The translations under genes and the position numbers were made by a program. Of a DNA stretch of 64,000 nt, positions 20,165-31,761 are shown piece after piece. The notes under the pieces are model-generated. The model saw only the letters and a program-made list of their open reading frames with translations. It searched no databases and was not told where the DNA came from. Where the stretch lies: positions 124,001-188,000 of the forward strand of contig PYST01000009.1 of NCBI GenBank assembly GCA_003049485.1, written 5' to 3'. Numbering within the stretch: position 1 is the first letter of the stretch; each line of letters opens with the position of its first letter. This DNA comes from Ophioceras dolichostomum (taxonomy: Eukaryota; Ascomycota; Sordariomycetes; Magnaporthales; Ophioceraceae).

Positions 20165-23100
20165 GGTGAAGATGGTGTCTCCGCTCTGCTGTGTTGTTTG
20201 TTCTCCTTTGGTCGTGGGGAGTGGTGACGGATCAGAATGCTAAATGGATAGCAAACGTAACTCAAAGAAATTCCGAAAGAGGGTTTCCCAAAGAGTTCTG
20301 GGCCGGCATATATGTCGAGATGTCGGCCGATGCCTTTGGCTAGGTGAAGGCAAGATCAACCGTGATTCACTTCCGGCGAGTTGCGACCCGTAGCTCAGCT
20401 CAGGAGGTGAGCAAGTTTAAGTGAGCTTGCTTTGTGTGCGGAGTGATGTAAGTGCCAGCTCGCTGACTGACCAGACGTGGGCAAACGTGCGGGGCCGTGG
20501 TTACGCCCTTTGAGGGGAAGGTGTCGGCCGCACACAGGTTGATTCTCGTCAGAATTCCCTCAGATGGGGAAGCAAGTCGGCTATCGCGCCGGCCGAGTGA
20601 TCAGACAGACTCTGTGCGAGCACGAAGACACGAGCGAGCACAAGCGGGCGCTCGCTGGCCAAGATGCGGCGTTGTCTGAAACCGGGGGCCGGAACCTTCC
20701 AAAAGATGGATATGGTTTGTACCTGCGAACTGAGGAGGATGCAAAGGTCGTAGGGTGGCGCAGAAGACAATGGCCGTGGTAGGAATCCACGGCTCGAATC
20801 GGAAAAGAAGTTTGAAGAAAGAAGGGAATGACGCCGACGATGGCAGGTGTATGTATGGGCGAGAACACACGAGGGGGGATTCCAGTCCTCCTTTGTGCGC
20901 AATATGACTCGCTTTGTGCCTTGCTAGATCTGGTAGAACACGCAGACACGCTTTCTTTTTTGTTGTTTTAGGTTGTATGTACTGGAAACTGGGAAGTCCG
21001 AGGTTCCGGTGAGTCGAGCAAGAATGACGCGTGAAGAAGGAAACAGCCTGGTTTCCTTGTGGTCGAGAGTAGTAGAGGAAACGGCGAGAGGCGGCGAGTG
21101 GTGTTGCTTGTGATGGTAGTGACGATGAGATGTCAAGCTCGACGACAACCTCCAACCCTGTCCAGCGCAAGTGAAATAGAATAAAATGAAATTCCTTTGA
21201 TAGGAGCGTACGAACGAAAATGTCTAAAGCCAGAAGGAGCGACTGACCCGACAGCAGGAAAGATGTAATATGGGAAAGAGGTTTTGCACGGAAGCGGGAG
21301 GACAGTTGAGTGTTCTCGCGGGGGAAAAATCATAATAAAAGGAGGACAGGGGTATAACAGACTCCTTGAGCAGAGGTACATCATCCCTTCGTCCTCTTCG
21401 TCAGCTAGGTCATCAAGACTAGAGTGATAATACAAAATCAGGGGCACCAGCAGGTACCAGCAACCTGCCATTGATGGTGGATTAATTTAAAAGGGGCACG
21501 CCCCTTTCCTTTCCTGATAGCGGGCACGACCAGAGGTCGATTCCTCCTGTCGCCTTTCTTCCCGCCAGGGCTCAGCAGGGATGGGATGGGCGACGGGGAT
21601 CAGGATGATGGCCCGCCGCGATCGCACAGGTACCATCTTTTTTTTGTCCTCACAACCCTGGCACTCTTGGCTTAGTGGCCCCACCATTCGGGCGACCTTG
21701 TGGGACCCATGCTCTGCTCGCGGCCCCGGATTGGCCATTCAAGCGACCAGACCCTCACCCTTGGACGAATCATCGGCAGTCCCCTGGCCCTCCCTCCTCT
21801 TCTGGCTCCACCAACCCAGCACGTACCCACCGGAAAAAGAAGCAACGGCAGAAAAGGGTGCAGCGGGAAGGAGGTCTTTTGACAAGACCACGCCGGTGCC
21901 TCTTTTCGCAACCGGCGCGAAGCTGCCGAAGTCTTTCGATCGTGACTGATAGAGAGCGTTAGAAGGCTGGAGTCCAACGCGACAAACGCCTCCCCAAGCG
22001 CCCTGTGCCAGTATATATTTCATAGGAGATGAGAGAGGTGGGAGCACCATGCGTCAGCACTCGGCAGTGCTTGACGTACGTTGTCATCATTGGGCTCACC
22101 TCCTTATCCTCACGACCATGGCACAGCACATGAACGCAACAAGCCCATCAGCAGCGGAAGCATGCCATCGACAATTGCCAGTGCGCCTACCCGCGTGCCG
22201 CCTGCAGAGACCGTCCAGAGTCGCAACCGGGCAGAATTGCATGTATGTTCATACAAGAAGTGTGGATGCCCATCATAGCCCATACGTTGCATGGTACGTG
22301 GCTGATGGCCTCTTGCACCACGTGGGCCCAAAATAGCAAGATGCACCGCTGAAGACAGGAGGCCAGATGGACGGCTCGGCAGCTCTCGAGGGTGTCATCA
22401 GGGCTTCCCCCCTCAGGCTCAGGCGCTGCTTGGTTCGGGGCCTCTACCCGTCCACCGACTAGCTACCAAACAGCCGACATCGTCGGTAGGTGTCCTGAGG
22501 TGTACTCGTCCGCCCACCATCATCAACAGCGTGAGTTATGGGCATCATCATCAACTGTGTGGTGGTGGTGTGGTGGGCTAGTGTCCATGCCCCTGCGCTC
22601 TTTGAAACAATGGGGCACTTGACAGCCCTTCCTCTCTGCTCATTGGACCACTGTTCCAACTCGCCGGCTAGGCATGATGTTCTTCTGCTCGGGGGGCGGG
22701 GATCTAATCAACCTGCCTGTTTCATCGTCTGCCTGTCTTCATTCCAGAACAACCTGACTAGCAAGGTGGTGCAGACAAGGACGAAAAGGGCAAGAGAAGA
22801 AGAGCCGGGCGAGAGGGTCTCTAGAGTTTCTCACTCGGAGTCTTGTGTGCGTCCCAAGTTGCACTGCACCAACAAACAAACAACTCAATTTGAGAATGCA
22901 ATTGACGAGATATGCAACCACTCAACCGATGCGGAATTCCTGCTCCAAATGTGCGCTGTCTGCACTTTATTGTCTGCAAGCCAGTGGACTTTTTAATCAC
23001 ATATTCGGGACGGATGTCCCGCACCGCTCCGTCGATTCTGTTGACCTACGGAATGGCGTCACGTCACGGGTCCTGTTGGCCAAAGGAGCGAGTCGCGGGA

Positions 23101-25441
23101 TTTTCTTGGGAGTTCAGACGACATGGTGCTGCTGCCAATGTCGCATAACATGACGGGCAGAGCCTGCTCGCCGCAGCGATCAAGGAATTGGAATTCAGAC
23201 GGATGATGAGCATATCGAAAGTGGGCAAGTTCTCAGGCTCGTTATGTGCACAAAGAGCCTTTTCAACTCTGAGCCCCAATTGCAGTCCTCCAGCGGCCCC
23301 CATTACAACTGTCGGAGTAAAAACAGAGAGATCGACGAGGCCAGGGCCAGATCCAGTGCATTTGGGCCTTGGGGCGGGAGCATCTGCGCGGCTCGCGCTC
23401 AACTGGTGGACACCTAGCCTCCACTGTAACCTTTTTTTGGAGCCGCGTTCAGGGCGAGCGAGGTTCCGCCTCCCTGGTTCGTCCCGGAGTTGAGGGGCTT
23501 TTCAGCCCACACTTGTCTCAACACCATGGACTCTCATCTAATCGATCATCATGCTTCCATCGTCGTCGTCATCCTCGTGATCAGACAAGATCCACGGGGT
23601 ACGTAGACTGCCAGAAAGTATTCGTACCCATCGTTCCAGATCGAGACATTGTGCGGGTGAGAGTTCCCCGCAGAGTGCGACAACGATCCAAAATCATGCT
23701 CCCTTCCCCATATATTCTTGATGGGAGGGATAGGGGCGGAAATGGAGGCCGGGAGACCATATAGTAGAGAGGACAAAGGGCAGAAACATGCAAACTCACT
23801 TCCGTCGCACCACATGGAGCAAATAGGTTCCTACCTTAGCCCGCGGCCGCTCCTGGAAGGCCAAAGGTGCACAAAAAGAAATCAGAAAACCTCGCTGGCC
23901 ATCTCTGCGACCACAGCAGCCGATCTCACGCCCTTTCCGTGCATGTAAATAAGCCCCAAAGTCAGTCCTGAGGTGGTCGACTCTCTGGCCACCCTTCGAT
24001 GTATAATGTAGGTATGTAAACCACCATGCCAGACGCGGTACTGTGGTACACACTTATGAGCGAAACCACGCGCCCCCTCAGCGCGCCGCACCGTCGTCTT
24101 CTACCCAAAACAGGACAACGGCGCTTGCGCTTGGGCGAAGCCGCCCCAAACCGTTGGAACGCTGGAACGACACTCGCAAGCCTTTCCGACAACAGCTTCG
24201 CCAGCCGGACAGTCGAGCAAAAAAGTCGAACTAGCTTTTGGCTCGACTCAGCTTGCCTTTAGGGTACTCTCGAGGTACTGTACTACGTGCAGTCTCGGCC
24301 GGGCGCCGTTTCCGGTGGCGCGGCCGTGCCCGCTGTCTCCTCATCTTGTCTTTCTCTGTGCGGCGGCGCTAGTAGTCTGCCTCTAGGCCCCTGCACAGGC
24401 CTTTCATCCCATCATTCGTGCCAGTTATGAATCTAGGCATTGCTAGCCTGGCCCTACTGAGCCAGCTCTTGCCCCCACCCATTTCCTGGCAAGCCTGGGT
24501 TCAAAGGGGGGAGGAGAGGAGCTCGGGAGGAGGGTTAGCAGGATTCGGATTTCATCTTGATCGACGCCGTTCGTGTCCGTCGCCTGACGTTTGCTGTGCT
24601 CCCCCGTGCCGTCGGACCAAAATTCTCTCCTCGTCCTCCTCTCTCAAATGACAGACTCATCCATCCGTCAAGTGTGACAAAATCGTCACATAGCTCGATG
24701 CGGCTACCCGCTTCCGGAGAGGTACGAAACCAACAGAGGCTTCTTGCACGTCATCCCAATTCTCGTCGATACGTCCGTAGCCACTTTGAGACAATGGCGT
24801 GAACTATTCTACCGTGGTGTAGGAAAATCGCCTAGACTAGGTAGGGACCTAAGTACGAAAGCTGGCACTCAAAAGGCCGTTCGCTAATTGGGTACCTGGG
24901 TAGGTAGGTACTTATGAGTGCATGTGTTGCTGTTTGGAGTCCTCGTTTTTGTCCCACGGGCATGCTATGCCCCTTGTATGGGGCCTCAACTGCCTGAGAA
25001 GTAAGGCATCAAAGCAGACTACAGGATCCCGAGAGAACGGGCCAAAGCGCCCTCAACGCGAGAGAACAACAAGAATCTCGTCATCATCAATTTAGCGCCA
25101 AATTACCAACCCAACACCTGATGCCAACCGGGTTACGTAATCGGCTACGAGGTGTAAACTCCGATCGGACTTCAGGTGATCACAGAAAGAATGCATGTGT
25201 TGCTGTTTGGAGTCCCCGATTTGGACCCGGAAGTGACCCATTTTCAGGACCCCGGGACATCTGAGGGTGTACGGAGAACCGGCTTGGGGCTTCGCGTGTA
25301 TCCCGCACAATCCACAGTACATGTTCTCAACAAGCAGGGATGCCAGCCCCCTGGTCACATCAATAGGGACAGCAAAGGCATTCATCTCACGGTGGCAGGA
25401 CGGCCAAAAGCCTGGATGAGGAGCAAATGCTGTTTGCCTAG
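20165..25441. other. Gene-poor region, left part
   Basis: No open frame has convincing coding character. The longest (153 codons or fewer on either strand) are scattered, with mixed codon use. The right end of this stretch carries a 24-base duplication (24918/25192) and leads directly into a solo LTR. The first ~1 kb must include the promoter of the Ser/Pro-rich gene. Old, decayed repeats may be present but I could not identify them. Confidence 0.5.
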
Positions 25442-25721
25442 TGTTGGAAGGCCCAGGTAGAAAAGCGTTTGCACGCGTGTGATACGAAGGGTTGCCAAAG
25501 CAGGTTCAATTCTTCATGTGTTCTAAGCTAGGTTCTATGGAAAAGGCAGAGGGAGAGTCCCTCTCCTTAAGTACAGGGAGAGGTGGAAGGCCGATGACGT
25601 TGACTGAGGCAATCGTTGACGTAGTCGCTGACATTGTGACTTGGCCAGAGCCTCGTGGTAACTCGAGGCTTTGCGGTCAACAACTCTGATGATTGGTGAT
25701 CATCAGTCAACACAATCAACA
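25442..25721 (+). repeat. Solo LTR, copy 1 (TGTTG...CAACA family)
   Basis: 280 bases beginning TGTTGGAAGG and ending in CAACA, an inverted terminal pair typical of LTRs. It aligns along its whole length with 32073-32353 in the same orientation, with roughly 20-25 differences, several of them C/T or G/A transitions. Beyond these ends the two copies diverge at once. No 5-bp target-site duplication is visible (CCTAG left, ATATC right). I see no protein-coding part of an element beside this copy. Confidence 0.8.
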
Positions 25722-26744
25722 ATATCAGTGCCGTATTCACTGCGGAGCCGAGTTTGACGGAAAGCCAGTCGATTTTCTAGCCAGCCGACCTTCTTCCTCT
25801 TCCTGCGTGTTACAACCAGAGATGCGGCCAGCAGCGGGCGACTACTGCGACAGAAGAGCAGCTCCACATGACGGAAGAACCCCGCCAGGAGAAAGTGTTT
25901 TCTTATTTTTTAAAAAAAAGGAGGGAGGCTGCCTGGCTGCGTTTTTGTATGGCACCTCCAAAGCCTTCCGATTTATCATTGGCTCACGGCGCTCTCGTCC
26001 TACCCATATCTGTCGAGCGCCCGTGCCAAGACAGGACCCCTTTCCCGGCCTCAGCTGCTGCAGGATTCATACCATCAATCATCACCGAGGAGGAACAATG
26101 GAAAACAGGAGGACTTGGATAGGAGGCAGTGATACATGGGAGATAATGTTTCATTAACACGTGTCTACGTTCAATTTTTATACATGATGATCATTTTGCC
26201 CGCCTCATTTCTTTGCTCTCGGACTGCATTTTGAGAGCCTTCCCGGACAGTCCCCTTGCGCCAATTTTAGCAAGCTGACCACCCAATATACACTCCGCCC
26301 CCTCAAAGGACGCCATACATGTTCAGCTGGAGGCACTCGGCCAATTGATAACCATACATTGCGTCGAGTATGCGAGAATGGGCTGCATGAAGTCTGGCTA
26401 TGAAACCCAACCTTTTTGCTTCGAGGGAAGGCTCTGAGGCCTTTTAAGGGATAGCTTTCAGGCTCGCATTTTCAGGGTTTGTGTTATCCCCTTACTCTTT
26501 TTCCTTTCTTCTTCCCTTTGGTATACGCTACAAGGGCATGTGTTATCTAGCCGTATGCATAGTATTCAGCAAAGAGTTTCAACTGCTCTCATAATCATCA
26601 TAATCATCATCATCTCTTTCCACCAGTTGCCTCTAAGCCATCAATCAGCTTGAAGTATCGACTTTCCTCTCTCTACTCAGATCGTTCTACCATGTTTCTT
26701 TCCGAGTTGTGCGACTGTTGGTATTGAAGTGATAATGGATCACC
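25722..26744. other. Upstream region of the NLR gene
   Basis: About 1 kb between the solo LTR and the NLR start codon. It contains pyrimidine-rich and ATC/ATCATC-rich leader-like sequence near 26580-26650. It presumably holds the NLR promoter and 5' UTR. No other gene was seen. Confidence 0.5.
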
Positions 26745-29700
26745 ATGGCGTCCTCAAGCTCCTCTAACCCCCCAGGTGAGTCGCATTTAGCAGTGTCAGC
26801 GTGGCGAGAAATTCAAGGGTCCACGAAGCTTCTGGTTCATTACTGTTCCCAAATCCTAACCGCGGAGTTCCCTCGTTCTTTTGGATCTGACATATTTTAT
26901 CTTGGCCCACAGTCCCCGAGGCTGTGGCCCCGGTCCCGTCTTCGCGAAAGGACTTTAATATCGCGATACTGTGCGCCCTCCCACTAGAGTTCGACGCCGT
27001 GGAAGCCCTCCTCGGCCGCAGGGACTTGGATAAATTCAAAGACCCCCACGAGCGGGACATTCAATACGAGACCGGCGACTTCGGGATCCACAACGTGGTC
27101 GTCGTCCAGCTAGCGGGGGCGGGCGGAAAGCGAGCAGCCAATGCGACGGGGCTGATCAAGAAGTTGTTCCCCAGGATTCAGTGGGCCCTCGTCGTCGGCG
27201 TATGCGGCGGCATCCCGTTTCGTCCTCCCGACCATAGGGGACGGGAGGCAGAAACCTTGCTGGGCGACGTCATCGTCAGCCAGGCCATCATCGAGCTCGA
27301 CTACGGCCGGGACACCGCCTCAGGGTTTCGGCGCAAGAAGTCAGTCACGGAGGTTCACGGGAGGCCCAACGAAGGGCTCACTGGCATCCTCGCGGCACTC
27401 GGTCGCCTCCGCGTGGCGAAAGAAGTCAGAGAGCAGATGATGGCGAACCTGAAGGAGCTTCAGAAAGTTGAGGATCTCCAGGCGCATGCGCCTGACGCCG
27501 CTCAGGACTTTGTGTTCGAGGCATCGTACGTTCACCCTTCCGGGGAGCCGGACTGCAAGAACTGCGACCCCAAGAAGAAGATATCTCGCGAACGCCTGGG
27601 GCCCGGGGCCGACCGATCGCCCCAGTTCCACCTGGGCATTATCGGCACTTTCAACTCGATCGAACAAAACGGTGTCAATCGCGACATGTACGCCAAATCG
27701 CTTAATATCATTGCGTTCGAGCAGGAGGGCACCGGGCCGTGGGGCATCTGGCCGTGCGTGGTCATCAAGGGAGTTTGCGACTACGCGGATAGCCATAAGT
27801 CTAAGAACTGTCAGCGATACGCTGCGGCGACGGCGGCAGCTTTCGCCAAGGCGTTTGTGGCCCGTCTGCCCATTCCAGAGGATTATGAGACCATCCATCA
27901 TGGTTAGTTTTACTATTTTCTTATGCACCAATCTTAGTAATTGTGCAGCCAATGTAGTTGCTTCCTGTCCTTGACAGCTGAGATATTGATAATCTATCTG
28001 TCTATTCTAACTTGTTACGCACCGCATTTGACAAAAGCCCACACTTTCCTCTGGGCTGTGCCGTTCAACCGCAATCGCGATTTCAAAGGTCGAGGTAAAA
28101 TCCTGGACCGGCTTCTCGACGTCATCCCCCCGAGCGCCGACAAAGATGCTTGTCAGCGTGTCGTGCTTGAGGGCCTCGGGGGAATTGGAAAAACCCAGAT
28201 TGCGCTCGAAGCTGCTTTTCGACTCCGCGAAAGGCACCAAACCTGCTCGGTTTTCTGGGTTCCCGCTGTAGATGCCACTACCTTTGAGAATGCGTATCGC
28301 CAGATCGGGCAGAAGCTGGGCGTTCAGGGCATCGACGAGGATAACGCGAATGTCAAACACCTCGTGAAAGCAGCCCTCGATCGCGAGGATGCGGGCAGCT
28401 GGCTTCTGATCATCGATAACGTCGATGATGAAAAACTGCTTTTTGGCCATGTTCGCTTATGCGATCATCTCCCATCTAGCAGAAAGGGATCGATTTTGTT
28501 TACGACACGGAACCACCAGGTTGCCGTGAATCTGACCCAGCCAGGAGCTAGAATCGAGGTACCCAAGATGGATCAAGACGAAGCCGTTAAGATGTTGCAA
28601 GCTTGCCTGCAGGACAAAAGTTTGCAGGGGACTTGTGACGATATGACGAATTTGCTCGAGTTTCTATGCTCTTTGCCCTTGGCTATCAAGCAGGCAGCTG
28701 CGTATATGGCCATGAAGAAAGTGACAACTATAAGATATTTGCGACACTGCCGAGAGAGCGACCAGAAACTCACCAAGCTCCTCAGCAATGGGTTCGAAGA
28801 TCAAGGATGCTACGACGCCACCCAAAACCCGGTCGCTACCACCTGGTTGGTTTCGTTCAAGCATATTCAAAAGAACTGTCCTTTGGCTGCGAAATATCTG
28901 CGATTCATATGCTTTCTCACTGAGAAAGATATCTTCAGAGCTTTGCTCCCTGCTGCAGACGAGCTTGATGCAGACGACGCTCTTGGCGAGCTCAAAGCAT
29001 ATGCTTTCATCACTCAACGAGAAAGAGGAGATTCGTTTGATCTCCACCGGCTCGTTCGATTAGCCATGCGAAATTGGGTGAAAGGAGAGGAGAAATGGGT
29101 AGAGGGCGTCACAGAAGTGATACAACGACTTACCGTCGCGGTTCCCTTCCCAGAACAGGAGAATCGAAACCTATGGTTGAGATACCTGCCACATGCACAG
29201 ATCGCTTTGGAATCTCAACAAGCATGTACCGACGAAATGGCTACTTTGGATCTTCTTTCTATTGTCGGCAGAAGCAATAACATCCTTGGGAAATATGCCG
29301 AAGCCGAAACGATGCACCGGCAGGAGCTGCAGCTGTATAAGAAGGTGCTGGGCGACGAGCATCCCTCTACGGTAACCAGCATGAACAACCTGGCATTTGT
29401 GCTTTCCCGCCAGGGGAAGTACGCCGAGGCCGAGACGATGCACCGGCTGGCGCTGCAGCTAAGGAAGAAGGTGCTGGGCAACGAGCATCCCGATACGGTG
29501 ACCAGCATATCCAACCTGGCAAATGTGCTTTCCGACCAGGGGAAGCACGCCGAGGCCGAGACGATGCACCGGCAGGCGCTGCAGCTGTATGAGAAGGTGC
29601 TGGGCGACGAGCATCCCTTTATGGTCGCCAGCATATCCAACCTGGCAAATGTGCTTTCCGACCAAGGGAAGCACGCCGAGGCCGAGACGATGCACCGGCA

Positions 29701-31288
29701 GGCGCTGCAGCTGAATAAGAAGGTGCTGGGAGACGAGCATCCCGATACGGTGACCAGCATGAACAACCTGGCAAATATGCTTTCCGACCAGGGGAAGTAC
29801 GCCGAGGCCGAGATGATGCACCGGCTGGCGCTACAGCTGAATAAGAAGGTGCTGGGAGACGAGCATCCCGATACGGTGACCAGCATATCCAACCTGGCAA
29901 ATGTGCTTTCCCACCAGGGGAAGCACGTTGAGGCCAAGACGATGTACCGGAAGGCGCTGCAGCTGTATAAAAAGGTGCTGGGCGACGAGCATCCCGATAC
30001 GGTGACCAGCATATCCAACCTGGCAAATATGCTTTCCCGCCAGGGGAAGTACGCCGAGGCCGAGACGATGCACCGGCAGGCGCTGCAGCTATATAAGAAG
30101 GTGCTAGACAACGAGCATCCCTCTATGGTCGCCAGCATATCCAACCTGGCAAATGTGCTTTCCGACCAAGGGAAGCACGCCGAGGCTGAGACGATGCACC
30201 GGCAGGCGCTGCAGCTGAATAAGAAGGTACTGGGCGACGAGCATCCCGATACGGTAACCAGCATATCCAACTTGGCAAATGTGCTTTCCGACCAGGGGAA
30301 GCACGCCGAGGCCGAGACGATGCACCGGCAGGCGCTACAGCTGTTTAAGAAGATGCTAGGCGACGAGCATCCCGATACGGTAACTAGCATGAACAACCTG
30401 GCAATTGTGCTTTCCGACCAAGGGAAGCACGCCGAGGCCAAGATGATGTACCGGCAGGCGCTGCAGCTGTATAAGAAGGTGCTGGGCGACGAGCATCCCT
30501 CTACGGTAACCAGCATGAATAACCTGGCAAATGTGCTTTCCCGCCAGGGGAAGCACGCCGAGGCCGAGACGATGCACCGGCAGGAGCTGGAGCTGAGTAA
30601 GAAGGTGCTGGGCGACGAGCATCCCTCTACGGTAACCAGCATGAATAACCTGGCAAATGTGCTTTCCCGCCAGGGGAAGCACGCCGAGGCCGAGACGATG
30701 CATCGGCAGGCGCTGCAGCTAAGGAAGAAGGTGCTGGGCGACGAGCATCCCGATACGGTGACCAGCATATCTAACCTGGCAAATGTGCTTTTCCGCCAGG
30801 GGAAGCACGCCGAGGCCGAGACGATGCACCGGCAGGCGCTGCAGCTGAGGAAGAAGGTGCTGGGCGACGAGCATCCCGATACGGTCACTAGCATATCCAA
30901 CCTGGCAAATGTGCTTTCCCGCCAGGGGAAGCACGCCGAGGCCGAGACGATGCACCGGAAGGCGCTGCAGCTGAGGAAGAAGGTGCTGGGTGACGAGCAT
31001 CCCGATACGGTCACTAGCATATCCAACCTGGCAAATGTGCTTTCCCGCCAGGGGAAGCACGCCGAGGCCGAGACGATGCACCGGAAGGCGCTGCAGCTGA
31101 GGAAGAAGGTGCTGGGTGACGAGCATCCCGATACAGTAACCAGCATGAATAACTTCGTAAACGAGGAGACAGTTGAGCAACCGCAGACGGCCCGGGACTT
31201 CCTAGCTGCCGAGGAGCCTCTACTCCACCCTGAAAGAAAAAGGGTACGCAGATGGATGAGGCGACTCCAAGCCGCCATTAGGAAGTGA
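26745..31288 (+). CDS. NLR: nucleoside-phosphorylase-like domain, NB-ARC, TPR repeats
   Basis: Exons 26745-26775, 26913-27902 and 28038-31288 encode 1,423 residues with no internal stop. Residues ~25-330 form a PNP/UDP-phosphorylase-type domain (FNIAILCALPLEFDAVEALL, VVGVCGGIPF, AFEQEGTGPW, GVCDYADSHK). Next is an NB-ARC module with GLGGIGKTQIAL (P-loop, ~385), LLIIDNVDD (Walker B, ~462), GSILFTTRN and SLPLAIKQAAAY. From ~755 to 1365 come TPR/kinesin-light-chain repeats of 42 residues, then a basic tail. Fungal NLRs of this design act in allorecognition and other self/non-self responses; the C-terminal repeats sense and the N-terminal domain executes. Related PNP domains in bacterial defence proteins cleave ATP; whether this one does is inference. 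The second intron (135 nt) has a TCTAAC branch-like site. An upstream acceptor at 27977 would add 20 in-frame codons. Confidence 0.92.
29339..31102 (+). repeat. Coding tandem repeat, 14 x 126 bp (TPR array)
   Basis: Fourteen complete 126-bp units in frame inside the NLR gene, with half units on both sides. Each encodes a 42-residue repeat of the form KKVLGDEHP..V.S..NLA.VLS.QGK.AEA..M.R.AL.L. Units 13 and 14 differ at a single base (GGC versus GGT at one codon) and encode identical protein. Variation gathers at repeat positions 10 (D/S/F), 24 (R/D/H), 37 (Q/L/K) and 42 (R/Y/N/F/S). EHP, NLA, QGK and EA are almost fixed. Confidence 0.95.
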
Positions 31289-31761
31289 CACCTTTGCTAG
31301 CCTCAGCAATCCAATAGGGGAAGAGCTTCATGTCTAGACTCTTCAAATCCAGACATATGTGAGCTACTCTTAAATTAAATTAACATAGCTAATCATGTAA
31401 CGTGGTTCATCATTGAGTGGCTCACATCATTGAGTGGCTCACTTTCTAATGCGCGGATGGTTTCGAATAGCAGTAATTGTCAAACCGATGCATGCACTTG
31501 ATCAACACAGGTTGTTCTATTGATCTCTGTCTGTTCTGTTCTGGCCCTCTCCGGGCCTCTGTCCCTTTTTCTCGTGGCTCTTTTCTGGCCCCTTTCCTAG
31601 CCTCTGAGCTAGTCTCCTTAGTCTCCTGTGATTTCCGATCGTTGTTGGCCTTAGTGCCTGAGGCCTCTGTGAGTGCCTGAGGCTTCCATGGTCCCGAGCT
31701 TACAAATCTCCGCCCTCTGAGGCATCTCCTCCGGACCTCTTGCGCCCTGGCCTGACACGCC
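31289..31761. other. NLR 3' flank up to the retroelement remnant
   Basis: AT-rich sequence directly after the NLR stop, then a Ser/Leu-rich pyrimidine tract of no known family. A 17-bp tandem duplication lies at 31409-31442. The left boundary of the retroelement cannot be fixed exactly; recognisable RNase H coding begins near 31765. Confidence 0.5.
31409..31442. repeat. 17-bp tandem duplication
   Basis: Two exact copies of ATCATTGAGTGGCTCAC stand head to tail just downstream of the NLR stop codon. Confidence 0.9.

Noticed and set aside
20383..20440. tRNA-like GTAGCTCAG start
   Set aside because: No anticodon or T arm can be folded downstream.
23369..23815. Overlapping ~90-130 codon frames on both strands
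   Set aside because: No start context, family motif or consistent codon bias. Left as gene-poor sequence.
29339..31102. CRISPR-like regular repeat spacing
   Set aside because: The period is 126 bp with no unique spacers, the units are protein-coding TPRs, and the genome is eukaryotic.
29215..31278. 687-codon open frame antisense to the NLR repeat region
   Set aside because: It is a by-product of the 126-bp coding period (a multiple of three), which keeps an antisense frame open across all units. The sense frame has the domains.
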